From the NCBI GenBank assembly GCA_945862135.1, contig CAMAYE010000001.1, forward strand, positions 1 to 64,000: a stretch of 64,000 nt of DNA, given 5' to 3'. This document shows positions 46,355 through 54,706 of the stretch, in pieces. Source of the DNA: Bordetella parapertussis (GTDB taxonomy: Bacteria; Pseudomonadota; Gammaproteobacteria; Burkholderiales; SG8-41). Positions within the stretch are counted from its first letter, which is position 1; every line of letters starts with the position of its first letter. The notes under the pieces were generated by a model. It was given only the letters and a program-made list of their open reading frames with translations, had not been told where the DNA came from and made no database searches. The position numbers and the translations under genes are program-made.

Positions 46355-46743
46355 CTCGCAGCCTTGCGCTGGACGAACTCGATTTTGTAGCCGTCGGGAT
46401 CTTCGACAAAAGCGATCACTGTGCTGCCGTGTTTCATCGGTCCCGGCTCGCGCGTGACTTTGCCGCCGCGCTTTTTCACTTCGTCGCAGGCCTTGTAGGC
46501 ATCCTCGACTTCAACCGCAACATGGCCAAAGCCGGTACCCATGTCGTACGACGCGGTATCCCAGTTGTGCGTCAACTCCAACACGGCAGCACGCGACTCG
46601 TCGTCATATCCGACGAACGCATTGGTGAAACGGCCGCTGGGATAATCACTCTTGCGCAACAGGCGCATGCCCAGTACCTGGGTGTAGAAATCGATCGACC
46701 GTTGCAGGTCGCCGACGCGGATCATGGTATGCAACAGCCTCAT
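46351..46743 (-). CDS. gloA: Lactoylglutathione lyase (glyoxalase I)
   Basis: Detoxifies methylglyoxal as its glutathione hemithioacetal. 130 aa, single-domain VOC fold. The four metal ligands are visible: His5 (LLHTMIRV), Glu in AVLELTHNW, His in GFGHVAVEV and Glu in YKIEFVQRK. The length matches Ni-type bacterial enzymes. AGGAGG precedes the ATG at 46743 and overlaps the end of the rubredoxin gene, so the two are probably co-translated. Confidence 0.95.
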   Translation of the reverse strand: MRLLHTMIRVGDLQRSIDFYTQVLGMRLLRKSDYPSGRFTNAFVGYDDESRAAVLELTHNWDTASYDMGTGFGHVAVEVEDAYKACDEVKKRGGKVTREPGPMKHGSTVIAFVEDPDGYKIEFVQRKAAS

Positions 46744-46759
46744 GCGTGCAAGCCTCCTG

Positions 46760-46945
46760 TCAGATCTGCACCATCTCGAAGTCCTCCTTGCGCGCGCCGC
46801 ATTCGGGACAGGTCCAGTTCATCGGCACATCTTCCCATTTGGTGCCCGGTGCTATGCCTTCGTCAGGCGCACCTGCAGCTTCGTCGTAAATGAAGCCGCA
46901 AATCAAGCACATGTATTTGCGGAACTGCCCTGTATCGGTGGTCAT
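46760..46945 (-). CDS. rubA: Rubredoxin
   Basis: 61-aa one-iron electron carrier. The iron ligands are C13 and C16 (CLICG) and C46 and C49 (CPECG), with the usual aromatic core [24 protein letters not shown]. It starts at ATG 46945 ([12 protein letters not shown]). It is divergent from thiD, separated by 100 bp (46946-47045), and upstream of gloA. The partner reductase or oxygenase is not in the window. Confidence 0.95.
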   Translation of the reverse strand: MTTDTGQFRKYMCLICGFIYDEAAGAPDEGIAPGTKWEDVPMNWTCPECGARKEDFEMVQI

Positions 46946-47045
46946 CAGCGTTTTTCTGAGTTAAATGTAAGCTACAATTCATCGGCTGGAACTTCGTCGT
47001 GAACCTTCATTTTAGCCCATCCCATCTCCGGGCCCAACATCGCGC

Positions 47046-47894
47046 ATGACTGATTCCCCGCCCATTGTCATGGTGTTCGCCGCCACCGATCCGACCGGAG
47101 GCGCCGGGCTGCAAGCAGACATCATGACCCTCGCCAGCATGGGCTGCCATCCGGTATCCGTCGTGACTGCAATTACGGTACAGGACACCATGGGTGTTGA
47201 CGGGGTACTGCCGATTGATGGCGAGTGGGTCGCCGACCAGGCGCGCTGCATTCTTGAAGACATGCCGGTTGCCGCGTTCAAGATCGGCGTTCTCGGCAGT
47301 CTGGAGGCTGTCGCGGCTGTGGCCGAGGTCGTTTCGGATTATCCTGAAATCCCGCTGATACTCGATCCGGTGCTTGCCTCAGGCCGCGGCGATGAACTCG
47401 CTTCGGAGGAAATGCTCGCTGCAATCCGCGAACTGCTGATCCCGCAGACCACCATCGTCACGCCGAACAGCCTGGAAGCACGCCGCCTCGCTGATGATGA
47501 TGCGGAAGACGACGACGAGAATCCTGATCTTGCGGAATGTGCACGGCGAATCCTCACCTCCGGATGTGAATACGTGTTGATCACCGGAACCCACGAAAAC
47601 ACCGGCGAAGTCGTCAACACCCTTTATAACAATGACGGTGTCGTGCGCAGTGACAGCTGGCCGCGTCTGGCCGGCAGCTATCACGGTTCCGGCTGCACAC
47701 TCGCATCAGCACTGGCCGCCACGATCGCCAATGGCGTGGATATGCAGGAAGCCGTGCGCGATGCCCAGGAATACACCTGGCAATCGCTCAAGCTCGCCTT
47801 CCGCCCCGGCATGGGACAACACATCCCGGACCGCCTGTTCTGGGCCCGTGAAGAGGAAGCCGAGCCCGACGACGACGGCGAAAATCAGGCGTGA
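47046..47894 (+). CDS. thiD: Hydroxymethylpyrimidine/phosphomethylpyrimidine kinase
   Basis: Ribokinase-fold enzyme producing HMP-PP for thiamine. 282 aa. It starts MTDSPPIVMVFAATDPTGGAGLQADIMTL and shows TAITVQDTMGVDGVLP, FKIGVLGS, LDPVLASGRGDEL, TPNSLEARRL and the catalytic GSGCTLASALAATIANG. The insert DDDAEDDDENPD (about 153-164) and the acidic tail are unusual low-complexity stretches. It overlaps thiE by GTGA. Confidence 0.93.
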   Translation: MTDSPPIVMVFAATDPTGGAGLQADIMTLASMGCHPVSVVTAITVQDTMGVDGVLPIDGEWVADQARCILEDMPVAAFKIGVLGSLEAVAAVAEVVSDYPEIPLILDPVLASGRGDELASEEMLAAIRELLIPQTTIVTPNSLEARRLADDDAEDDDENPDLAECARRILTSGCEYVLITGTHENTGEVVNTLYNNDGVVRSDSWPRLAGSYHGSGCTLASALAATIANGVDMQEAVRDAQEYTWQSLKLAFRPGMGQHIPDRLFWAREEEAEPDDDGENQA

Positions 47895-48517
47895 GCGCAA
47901 AGATCGCAGGTTTGTACGCGATCACCCCGGATCTGGCCGATACGGACGATCTGCTGTATCGGGTACGTGCCGTAATCGCCGGCGGGGCCCGGATACTGCA
48001 GTACCGCAACAAAACAGCCTCTCATGAACTACGCCTGACCCAGGCCCGTGCACTGCAGTCACTTTGTGCTGCGCGGGACATCCCGTTGATCATCAATGAC
48101 CACCTGGATGTTGCGCTGGCTGTCGATGCGGCGGGGCTTCATCTCGGCGGTGACGACGGAGATCTTGCCGCGGCGAGAGCGAGGCTTGGGCCCGGCAAAT
48201 TGCTCGGGGCATCCTGCTACAACCGCTTGGAGCTGGCAGAAGCCGCAGTCGCCGCCGGGGCGGATCATGTTGCCTTCGGCAGTTTCTTCGCTTCCAGCGT
48301 CAAGCCCGATGCGGTGCGACCTGCGATGGATCTGGTCACGAATGCCAAAAAAAGCCTGGCCGTGCCCATCGTTGGCATCGGCGGCATTACTCCGGGCAAC
48401 GCCCCGCAACTGCTCAGTGCCGGCATTGACGCCATCGCGGTCATATCCGCAGTATTTGCTGCACCCGATATCGAAGCAGCTGCACGTGAATTTCAATCCC
48501 TGTTCGAATTGCACTGA
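47891..48517 (+). CDS. thiE: Thiamine phosphate synthase
   Basis: Joins HMP-PP and the thiazole phosphate. 208 aa TIM barrel with [78 protein letters not shown] and [15 protein letters not shown]. The GTG start at 47891 overlaps the thiD stop, and its stop shares one base with the hemL start (TGATG). Confidence 0.95.
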   Translation: MSAKIAGLYAITPDLADTDDLLYRVRAVIAGGARILQYRNKTASHELRLTQARALQSLCAARDIPLIINDHLDVALAVDAAGLHLGGDDGDLAAARARLGPGKLLGASCYNRLELAEAAVAAGADHVAFGSFFASSVKPDAVRPAMDLVTNAKKSLAVPIVGIGGITPGNAPQLLSAGIDAIAVISAVFAAPDIEAAAREFQSLFELH

Positions 48518-49794
48518 TGAAAAAAAACCAGAAGCTGTTCAACCACGCGCAGCTGGCCATTCCCGGCGGCGTCAATTCCCCGGTGCGCGCATTCAAGTCC
48601 GTCGGCGGCACCCCGCTGTTTTTCCAGCGCGGCAAAGGTCCTCTGGTGTGGGACGCCGACGGCAACAGCTACATCGACTATGTCGGTTCCTGGGGGCCAC
48701 TGATCTGCGGCCATGCCCATCCCGACGTGGTGCGCGCCGTTCAGCAAGCGGCAGAACGCGGTCTGTCTTTCGGCGCGCCGACCGAAGTCGAAATCGAGAT
48801 GGCCGATCTGCTGCGGCAACTGCTGCCGTCAGTGGAGCAGGTGCGACTGGTCAGTTCCGGCACCGAAGCGACGATGAGCGCGATACGCCTGGCTCGTGGA
48901 TTCACCGGGCGCAGCAAAATCATCAAGTTCGAAGGCTGTTACCACGGCCATGCCGACGCGCTGCTGGTAAAGGCCGGCTCCGGCGCACTGACCTTCGGCC
49001 AGCCCTCCTCGGCCGGCGTGCCGCCGGAAGTCGCCGCCCATACGCTGGTTCTCGACTACAACAGTGAGACGGCTCTGGAAGAAACCTTCGCCCGCGAAGG
49101 CGGCGAAATTGCTGCGGTCATTGTCGAACCGGTGGCCGGCAACATGAACCTGGTCGCGCCCAAGCCCGGATTCCTCGAATTGCTGCGCCGTTTGTGCAGC
49201 GAACATGGCGCCGTGCTGATTTTTGATGAAGTGATGACCGGTTTCCGCGTCGACCTCGGTGGCGCGCAGGCGCTTTACGGGATCAAGCCGGACCTGACCA
49301 CGCTGGGTAAGGTCATCGGCGGCGGCATGCCGGTCGGCGCCTTCGGCGGACGCCGCGACATCATGCAATACATAGCGCCGGTGGGGCCGGTGTACCAGGC
49401 CGGCACCCTGTCCGGCAATCCGGTCGCGGTCGCCGCCGGGCTGGCCACGCTGAAACTGATTCAGGCGCCGGGGTTTTTCGACCGGCTCGCTGCCACCGCG
49501 CACGAGTTGTGCAGCGGTTTGGCCGAAGCCGCACAGGGTCACCGCATCCCGTTTTCGGCACGGAATATCGGCGGCATGTTCGGACTGTATTTCCGCGAAA
49601 CACCGCCAACCAGTTATGCCGAGGTCATGCAGTGCGACAAGGATGCATTCAACCGGTTTTTCCATGCCATGTTGGCCGAAGGCGTCTATCTGGCCCCCTC
49701 AGCTTATGAAGCCGGCTTTGTATCTGCCGCGCACGGCCCTGCTGAAATTGAGCGCACCATCAAAGCTGCAGCAAAAATCTTTGCTGCGTTTTGA
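48517..49794 (+). CDS. hemL: Glutamate-1-semialdehyde 2,1-aminomutase
   Basis: PLP enzyme making 5-aminolevulinate for heme by the C5 route. 425 aa. It has the class III aminotransferase layout: [59 protein letters not shown] and the Schiff-base lysine K265 in [18 protein letters not shown]. Length and lysine number equal E. coli HemL. Co-translated with thiE. Confidence 0.97.
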   Translation: MKKNQKLFNHAQLAIPGGVNSPVRAFKSVGGTPLFFQRGKGPLVWDADGNSYIDYVGSWGPLICGHAHPDVVRAVQQAAERGLSFGAPTEVEIEMADLLRQLLPSVEQVRLVSSGTEATMSAIRLARGFTGRSKIIKFEGCYHGHADALLVKAGSGALTFGQPSSAGVPPEVAAHTLVLDYNSETALEETFAREGGEIAAVIVEPVAGNMNLVAPKPGFLELLRRLCSEHGAVLIFDEVMTGFRVDLGGAQALYGIKPDLTTLGKVIGGGMPVGAFGGRRDIMQYIAPVGPVYQAGTLSGNPVAVAAGLATLKLIQAPGFFDRLAATAHELCSGLAEAAQGHRIPFSARNIGGMFGLYFRETPPTSYAEVMQCDKDAFNRFFHAMLAEGVYLAPSAYEAGFVSAAHGPAEIERTIKAAAKIFAAF

Positions 49795-49814
49795 TGCGCA
49801 AAAAGCAAAAATAC

Positions 49815-49838
49815 TTAATAAAAACAATTACTTGATTA
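49815..49838. repeat. AT-rich recurring motif, site A
   Basis: TTAATAAAAACAAT followed by TACTTGATTA, in the 102-bp gap between hemL and the pseudouridine synthase gene. The first 14 bases are identical to site B at 57246-57259. The gap is far more AT-rich than its surroundings and may hold the promoter of the downstream gene. Confidence 0.5.
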
Positions 49839-49896
49839 TTTTCATTTTGCTGCACTATTCCCTGTACCGCAGCAATCCCGGCCTAACGAACCCCTC

Positions 49897-50628
49897 ATGG
49901 AAAAAATTCGCCTGTCCAAGCTGATGTCGGAGCAAGGCCTGTGCTCACGCCGCGAGGCGGACAGCTATATCGAGCGCGGCTGGGTGCTAGTGGACGGCGC
50001 GCCCATCACCGAATTGGGTACCCGCATCCTGCCCACCCAGACCATCACCCTGACCGCAGCTGCGCGTGAGAAACAGCAATCACGCGTCACCCTGCTGCTG
50101 CATAAACCCATCGGCTTTGTTTCCGGACAAGCCGAAAACAATTACAAGCCCGCCAGCGTTCTGGTCACCGCAGAAAACCACTACAGCGGAGACCGCAGCA
50201 AATTACGTTTTGGACCGCAGCATTTACGCGGGCTCGCGCCAGCCGGCCGTCTCGACATTGACTCCACAGGCCTGCTGATCCTGACCCAGGACGGACGCAT
50301 CGCCAAACAGCTGATCGGCGAGAACTCACGCATCGAAAAAGAATATCTGGTGCGGGTGACCGGCAAAATCGCCAAAGACGGGTTGGCTTTGCTGCAGCAT
50401 GGACTTTCGCTGGACGGGGAGGCGCTGCGTCCCGCCCAGGTCTCTTGGCAAAACCAGGACCAACTGCATTTTGTGCTGCGTCAGGGAAAAAAGAGGCAGA
50501 TCCGACGCATGTGTGAACTGGTCGGACTGGCGGTCACCGGCCTGAAACGGGTACGCATCGGCAAGGTCATGCTGGGCGACTTGCCCGTAGGGCAATGGCG
50601 CTATCTGCGGGACGACGAACAGTTCTGA
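49897..50628 (+). CDS. rluF: Pseudouridine synthase, RsuA/RluF type
   Basis: Converts a uridine in rRNA to pseudouridine. 243 aa. An N-terminal S4 RNA-binding domain (MEKIRLSKLMSEQGLCSRREADSYIERG) is followed by the catalytic domain with Asp in APAGRLDIDSTGLLILTQDG and the KEYLVRVTG and RQIRRMCELVGLAVTGLKRVRIG motifs. The C terminus LPVGQWRYLRDDE resembles RluF, but RsuA or RluB-type specificity cannot be excluded; it lacks the Lys-rich tail of E. coli RluF. No clear ribosome site. Confidence 0.82.
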   Translation: MEKIRLSKLMSEQGLCSRREADSYIERGWVLVDGAPITELGTRILPTQTITLTAAAREKQQSRVTLLLHKPIGFVSGQAENNYKPASVLVTAENHYSGDRSKLRFGPQHLRGLAPAGRLDIDSTGLLILTQDGRIAKQLIGENSRIEKEYLVRVTGKIAKDGLALLQHGLSLDGEALRPAQVSWQNQDQLHFVLRQGKKRQIRRMCELVGLAVTGLKRVRIGKVMLGDLPVGQWRYLRDDEQF

Positions 50629-50634
50629 GCATCC

Positions 50635-50658
50635 GCCCCTGCTTTGCGGGGTTTTGCA
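50635..50658 (+). terminator. Possible terminator after the pseudouridine synthase
   Basis: CCCCTGC - TTT - GCGGGG with one bulge is followed by TTTT, beginning about 7 nt after the stop codon. The U-tract is short, so the call is tentative. Confidence 0.4.
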
Positions 50659-50725
50659 GCATGCGGGGGTGCGACCGCCAAGTTCCCCGCATCTGTCATG
50701 AGCGGATTTGGCGGGTTTTCCTTGG

Positions 50726-51397
50726 TCAGTGACGCAAAAGTATTTGCGGCAACTCCGCGACGCTGTTCAGCAAATGCGTATGCGGTTGTCCCTGCATCTG
50801 GTCGCGCCCGTGCGCACCCGAGAGGACGCCGATGTTGAGTGCAACGCCGGCGTTGTAACCGGCCTGCAGATCAAGCACCGTATCACCGGCATTCGCAACA
50901 CTGCGCACATCGGTGACGCCGGTAGCTTCCATGCAATGGAAAATCATGTATGGCGCAGGACGTCCGGCAGTCACTTCATCGCCGCATACCACGGCATCGA
51001 CCACTCCATCGCGCCAATGCAGGGCATCCAGCAGCAGATTGGTTGTCTCGCGATCAAACCCGGTGTTCAAAGCCACTTGAACACCCCGGGAACGTAGCGC
51101 CGCTATCGCCTCGGATGCGCCGGGAATCGGCTCTACCGTACCGTCAAAGACCTGGGCCAGATGCTGGACAAAGGTGGCATAAACACGCTCGGCGCGCCAC
51201 TCACGGTCCGTGCCATCGGGTATCAGGCTGAGAATCGCCAATCGTTTGGAGGCCCCGCGCAGGCTGTTGATGGCCTGTGGTGTAACCGCAATCCCGTGTG
51301 CGGCCAGCGCCGATGTAAACGCTTGGGGCACCTGACCGGCATCGCGCACTGTAGTCCCCGCCATATCGCAAACCACCAGCTTGATCTTTTGTTCCAA
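50726..51397 (-). CDS. Phosphonatase-like HAD hydrolase
   Basis: 223-aa HAD-superfamily enzyme. Motif I is CDMAGTTVRD (Asp11 nucleophile; the DMAGTTV form is typical of phosphonoacetaldehyde hydrolase relatives), motif II is the Thr in LNTGFDRET, and motif III/IV is GRPAPYMIF with NAGDTVLDLQAG. The cap carries Lys51 (RGASKRLAIL) where PhnX has its Schiff-base lysine. True phosphonatase activity is not proven; no phosphonate transporter or aminotransferase is adjacent. It is 14 nt downstream of the DUF3147 gene. Confidence 0.8.
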   Translation of the reverse strand: MEQKIKLVVCDMAGTTVRDAGQVPQAFTSALAAHGIAVTPQAINSLRGASKRLAILSLIPDGTDREWRAERVYATFVQHLAQVFDGTVEPIPGASEAIAALRSRGVQVALNTGFDRETTNLLLDALHWRDGVVDAVVCGDEVTAGRPAPYMIFHCMEATGVTDVRSVANAGDTVLDLQAGYNAGVALNIGVLSGAHGRDQMQGQPHTHLLNSVAELPQILLRH

Positions 51398-51411
51398 GAA
51401 GATCTCCCTGC

Positions 51412-51762
51412 TTAAAGCAGCTCAACGCCAAATCGCCGCATGACCAGCGCAAACAACGCGAAACAGACCACGGTCATCAACACGCAGACCAGCAACGACG
51501 GCCAGAACCCGATGCGCGGCAGCAACAGCGGAAATACCAGAAACATCGGCAGCGTCGGAATGACATACCAAAAGGTATACCAGGCGTGGTTTGCAATTTT
51601 TTCCGGCGACTGCTTTTCTACATAAAGCCAGATCAATGTCAGCACAGTCACCATCGGCAAGGCCGCGATCAACCCTCCAAGTTTGTCACTGCGCTTGGCC
51701 AGCTCGGAAACCAGAACGACCACTGCGGCCGTCAGGAAATATTTGGTGACTATCCATGCCAT
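51412..51762 (-). CDS. DUF3147 family small membrane protein
   Basis: 116 aa with three or four hydrophobic spans (MAWIVTKYFLTAAVVVLVSE, LIAALPMVTVLTLIWLYV, TFWYVIPTLPMFLVFPLLLP, LLVCVLMTVVCFALFALVM). The family resemblance is to DUF3147, function unknown. It starts at ATG 51762. It sits between the thioesterase (30 nt upstream) and the phosphonatase-like hydrolase on the same strand. Confidence 0.75.
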   Translation of the reverse strand: MAWIVTKYFLTAAVVVLVSELAKRSDKLGGLIAALPMVTVLTLIWLYVEKQSPEKIANHAWYTFWYVIPTLPMFLVFPLLLPRIGFWPSLLVCVLMTVVCFALFALVMRRFGVELL

Positions 51763-51792
51763 GGTGACTCCTTTTGTTCTGGTGGCAGACTG

Positions 51793-52179
51793 TCAGCCCT
51801 CAATCTTCTTTTTCAGCTTGGCCTGATATTTATCGAGATCCACAATAAAGCGGTCATGCTCGGCCTCGCCAACCTGTTCGACATCGTCGAACACCTTGAT
51901 CTTGAAACTCAATCGGCGGCGGTCGATTCCCGTCAGCTCGACTTCTGCACGTACACGCTTGCCCAGCGGCGTCGGCCCCATATGACGAATGGTTACCACA
52001 ATACCGACTTGCCCCTGCCCGGGCTGCAAATGCGGTGCAATCAACTCCCCCGCAGAAGCTTCGCAAAATTGCACCATGGATGGCGTTGAAAACACCTGGT
52101 AATCACCGCGTCGGGTGGTCATCGCCTCGGTGATTTCACGCTCTGCGACATGTTTCATGCCGACTTTCAGTGCTTCCAT
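51793..52179 (-). CDS. Hotdog-fold thioesterase
   Basis: 128 aa from ATG 52179 (MEALKVGMKHVAEREIT), chosen for GGAG 7 nt upstream over a longer frame to 52245. TPSMVQFCEASAG, PGQGQVGIVVTIRHMGPTPLG and the DDVEQVGEAEHDRFIVD end resemble the fluoroacetyl-CoA thioesterase-like branch of hotdog enzymes. The Thr/Glu/His set of that family appears as T/S in STPSM, E in CEASAG and H in IRHMGPTP. Substrate unknown. Confidence 0.82.
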   Translation of the reverse strand: MEALKVGMKHVAEREITEAMTTRRGDYQVFSTPSMVQFCEASAGELIAPHLQPGQGQVGIVVTIRHMGPTPLGKRVRAEVELTGIDRRRLSFKIKVFDDVEQVGEAEHDRFIVDLDKYQAKLKKKIEG

Positions 52180-52243
52180 CCAGCAACTCCAAGTTAAATT
52201 GAACCTGGCAATGATTCTAGCCGAGGCCGGTTGCATCAGGCGC

Positions 52244-52268
52244 AAAAAAGCCGCCCCATCAGGACGGC
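52244..52268 (-). terminator. Intrinsic terminator on the minus strand
   Basis: On the minus strand GCCGTCC - TGATG - GGGCGGC is followed by six T. It closes the transcript of the small gene at 52416-52655 before the thioesterase gene. The 147 bp between the hairpin and that gene show nothing further that I can support. Confidence 0.75.
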
Positions 52269-52415
52269 AACTGATAATCAGCCGGGATCAATATGCCGGC
52301 TTATTTCTGATCGCGATTCAAAACAGATATTTCATTTGCACCGCCCCGGAAGAACACTGCCATGAAGCTTAACGCAAGCAGCACTCCAAACGCTGATCGG
52401 GTTTCGCCGGTAACC

Positions 52416-52655
52416 TTATTGTTCAGGATAGGAATCAAAATCAATGGCGTCTGCAGGGCAGCCAAGGGCTTCCGCCATGCTGTTCAGCGTGGCCTCGGTC
52501 AGCGCCACAACACGGTAGTCTGCGTCGATTCCCTTGGCGGCAATAAACGCCTGGGCCTTGGTATCCGACGTCCACGTGACGATCAGCGCGGGTTTGTCCT
52601 CGCCAATGCTGCGACTCACTGGAAAACCATCGGATTTGCTGACGATTGCAAACAT
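52416..52655 (-). CDS. Small protein of unknown function, 79 aa
   Basis: Begins MFAIVSKSDGFPVSRSIGED and ends DAIDFDSYPEQ. It is soluble, acidic at the C terminus, and matches no family I can name. AGGAG lies upstream of ATG 52655 at good spacing and an intrinsic terminator follows, so it is likely a real monocistronic or end-of-operon gene. Confidence 0.65.
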   Translation of the reverse strand: MFAIVSKSDGFPVSRSIGEDKPALIVTWTSDTKAQAFIAAKGIDADYRVVALTEATLNSMAEALGCPADAIDFDSYPEQ

Positions 52656-52733
52656 GTCCTGGCTCCTCTCCGCGCACCCTTGCGTGCGGTTTTCACCATC
52701 TTAGCGAGGCCGGTTTAACGCTGCAAGCCAGCC

Positions 52734-53243
52734 TCAGGGTTTGAGCAACTCCAGTTCGATGCCACGCATGCGTACACGGTCACCAACCCGGAAGCGTGCT
52801 CCGTCACGGCGTTGCGCCACGGCATAAGCGCCGTTGTCGAGCAATACCGTGATTTCGTAACTGGATTCAGAGAAACGGGAACGCATCTCCGGCGTGCCGA
52901 CGCCACCGACAAACGACTGATCTGAACTGCCTTCACCGAGTGGCAAAGCCACGACCGCACCAACTCGGACCGTTGAATCGGGACCGGTCGCCATCTGCGA
53001 ATTCTGGAACACTTGCGGCACCGCTGTTGCCCGCTGGCTCTGTATTTCGCGAATTGAGCGGATCACGCCGCAGTTGCTGCAGGATTCAGCGGGACGCGAT
53101 GCCGGAGCCGAGGCAGGCGGAGGATTCCTGAAATCGGGAATCTGGATGTATTGCGCCTCCGCCGGAACAACGGCAAACACGAGCAGCACTCCAGCCACAC
53201 GTCGCATCAGCCGCCCGCGGCACAGGCCGGTTGCGATATTCAT
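52734..53243 (-). CDS. Exported protein of unknown function with SCSNCG motif
   Basis: 169 aa from ATG 53243, which has GGAA upstream. A signal peptide (MNIATGLCRGRLMRRVAGVLLVFAVVPAEA) leads into a Pro/Ala-rich linker and then SCSNCGVIRSIREIQ, a Cys-x-x-Cys that could be a disulfide or metal site. The C-terminal part SSYEITVLLDNGAYAVAQRRDGARFRVGDRVRM looks like a small beta domain seen in SlyB-type envelope proteins, but without the lipobox. It starts 1 nt after the stop of the solute-binding protein gene. Function unknown. Confidence 0.7.
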   Translation of the reverse strand: MNIATGLCRGRLMRRVAGVLLVFAVVPAEAQYIQIPDFRNPPPASAPASRPAESCSNCGVIRSIREIQSQRATAVPQVFQNSQMATGPDSTVRVGAVVALPLGEGSSDQSFVGGVGTPEMRSRFSESSYEITVLLDNGAYAVAQRRDGARFRVGDRVRMRGIELELLKP

Positions 53244-53244
53244 A

Positions 53245-54102
53245 TTATTCCGAGAGGGCCTGGACAAAATAGGCAGCCGAAAGCAGCAGGCTCGGCGGTC
53301 CAAGGGCACCAAGCCACTGTGCATAGATCTTGTCGATGCCGCCGCTACGATACAGGTTGGCCAGCACCCTGTTCACAGCAAGCCGGAAATCGGAATCGCC
53401 GCGTGGCAGTGCAAAAGCATAAGGTTCGACGGAAAAATCCTCATCGAGCAGTTTGTAGACGCCTTTGGTCTTGCCCCCGCCAAGAACCATACTGATCAGC
53501 ACGATGCGGTCAGAGGCAAAGCCGTCAACCTTGCGCTGTTCCAGCATTTTCAGACCGGCATCCCGGTTATTGACGATCTCCACGGCAACCTTGATGCCAC
53601 GCTGGCCGATCGCCTGACGCAGAACTTTCTCGGTCGTTGTGCCGGCGATCACCGCAATGCGTTTGCCGTCGAAATCTGCGAGACGCCGGAGTTCGGAGCT
53701 GACGGGCGTCATGATGCTGCCGCCATCAACAAAAGTGACCAGGCTGAAATCCACTTCTGCCGAGCGCGACAGCGTCCACGTGGTCGTGCTGCATTCGATA
53801 TCAACCTTTCCGCTGCGCACGGCATTGAGCCGATCCTGAATCGTCAGAGCAACCCACCGCGTTTCCAGTTGCGGCAGCTTCAACTGGGCCCGTATGCCTG
53901 CGGCAATCTCGTTGCACAGCGCGACGGAATATCCCTGCGGCTGGCCACCGGCATCCTTGGAGGAAAACGGCGCACTGCCCTCGACATAACCCATCGTGAT
54001 GACACCAGACTTGCGGATTTTATCGAGCGTGACGGATTGGGCCCATGCCGATGTCGCAAACAATCCGGCGAACGCCAGGCAGATCAGTGCTCTCAAATAC
54101 AT
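53245..54102 (-). CDS. Amino acid ABC transporter substrate-binding protein (family 3)
   Basis: 285 aa with signal peptide MYLRALICLAFAGLFATSAWA from ATG 54102; a longer reading adds 13 residues ahead of the signal. The SBP_bac_3 fold starts VTLDKIRKSGVITMGYVEGSAPFSS and has GQPQGYSVALCNEIA, the ligand region RLNAVRSGKVDIECSTTTWTLSR and KRIAVIAGTTTEKVLRQ. No permease or ATPase genes are adjacent, so it is an orphan receptor or serves a transporter elsewhere. Confidence 0.88.
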   Translation of the reverse strand: MYLRALICLAFAGLFATSAWAQSVTLDKIRKSGVITMGYVEGSAPFSSKDAGGQPQGYSVALCNEIAAGIRAQLKLPQLETRWVALTIQDRLNAVRSGKVDIECSTTTWTLSRSAEVDFSLVTFVDGGSIMTPVSSELRRLADFDGKRIAVIAGTTTEKVLRQAIGQRGIKVAVEIVNNRDAGLKMLEQRKVDGFASDRIVLISMVLGGGKTKGVYKLLDEDFSVEPYAFALPRGDSDFRLAVNRVLANLYRSGGIDKIYAQWLGALGPPSLLLSAAYFVQALSE

Positions 54103-54153
54103 GTGCAGCCTTTCATGGTCTTGTAGGCAGTGCCGACGCACTGCGATATTCGT

Positions 54154-54528
54154 TTATTTTTTGCCCGACTTCGTGCCGTTCGAACGCAACTGCCACTGAC
54201 CCTTGGCAGTCTTGCAGAACGAATACGTGCCGCGCTGGAATCGGTCTTTAGCCTCAGACTCAATCGTGGCATCACGACATGTGCGTTTTGAATCAGTAAC
54301 AGTGCGCCCGGGGGTAATCTTGCTGCTAAACGGCGTTTTTGGCGCATTCCATTCAACTGTGGCGCCATCAGGGGAGGTATCCAGCGTTTTCAGGATGGTC
54401 GCACTGAAGGCCTTCAATTCATCCTGGGACAGACGCGTGATGGGTGCGTCCTTGAACACGCTCATGTTGAGGGCGAAAGCAGGTGTTGCGAACAATGACA
54501 GGGTAATCAGGACGTGAAAGTTTTTCAT
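54154..54528 (-). CDS. Small exported protein, 17-kDa-antigen-like C terminus
   Basis: 124 aa with signal peptide MKNFHVLITLSLFATPAFA. The rest (RTCRDATIESEAKDRFQRGT, then YSFCKTAKGQWQL) has two Cys and a C-terminal pattern like the surface-antigen domain of Rickettsia 17-kDa proteins. The last residues are basic (SNGTKSGKK). It lies 51 nt upstream of the binding-protein gene. Function unknown. Confidence 0.7.
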   Translation of the reverse strand: MKNFHVLITLSLFATPAFALNMSVFKDAPITRLSQDELKAFSATILKTLDTSPDGATVEWNAPKTPFSSKITPGRTVTDSKRTCRDATIESEAKDRFQRGTYSFCKTAKGQWQLRSNGTKSGKK

Positions 54529-54614
54529 GATGATCCGGTTATCCGGTTAGCAAAATCACGCCGAGAACCCTTGGAATGCGGCCGGCGGAGCGACGCGTGG
54601 AAGTATAGGCGATC

Positions 54615-54630
54615 AGATGGAATTCCGTCT
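54615..54630. repeat. Near-perfect 16-bp palindrome
   Basis: AGATGGAATTCCGTCT is symmetric except for one T/G position pair. It lies 87 bp upstream of the exported protein gene, in the 178-bp gap 54529-54706, where an operator would be expected. No regulator is encoded nearby. Confidence 0.4.
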
Positions 54631-54706
54631 AATGACCAATCCGGGATCGCGGCTGGACGCCGCCCGGGTCCGGGATACGCGTAAGCGCACCCCGGTTCAA
54701 CGCCGG

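Noticed and set aside
46946-47045. TPP riboswitch or clear divergent promoter between rubredoxin and thiD
   Set aside because: No thi-box sequence is present; TACAAT-like boxes occur but without paired -35 elements.
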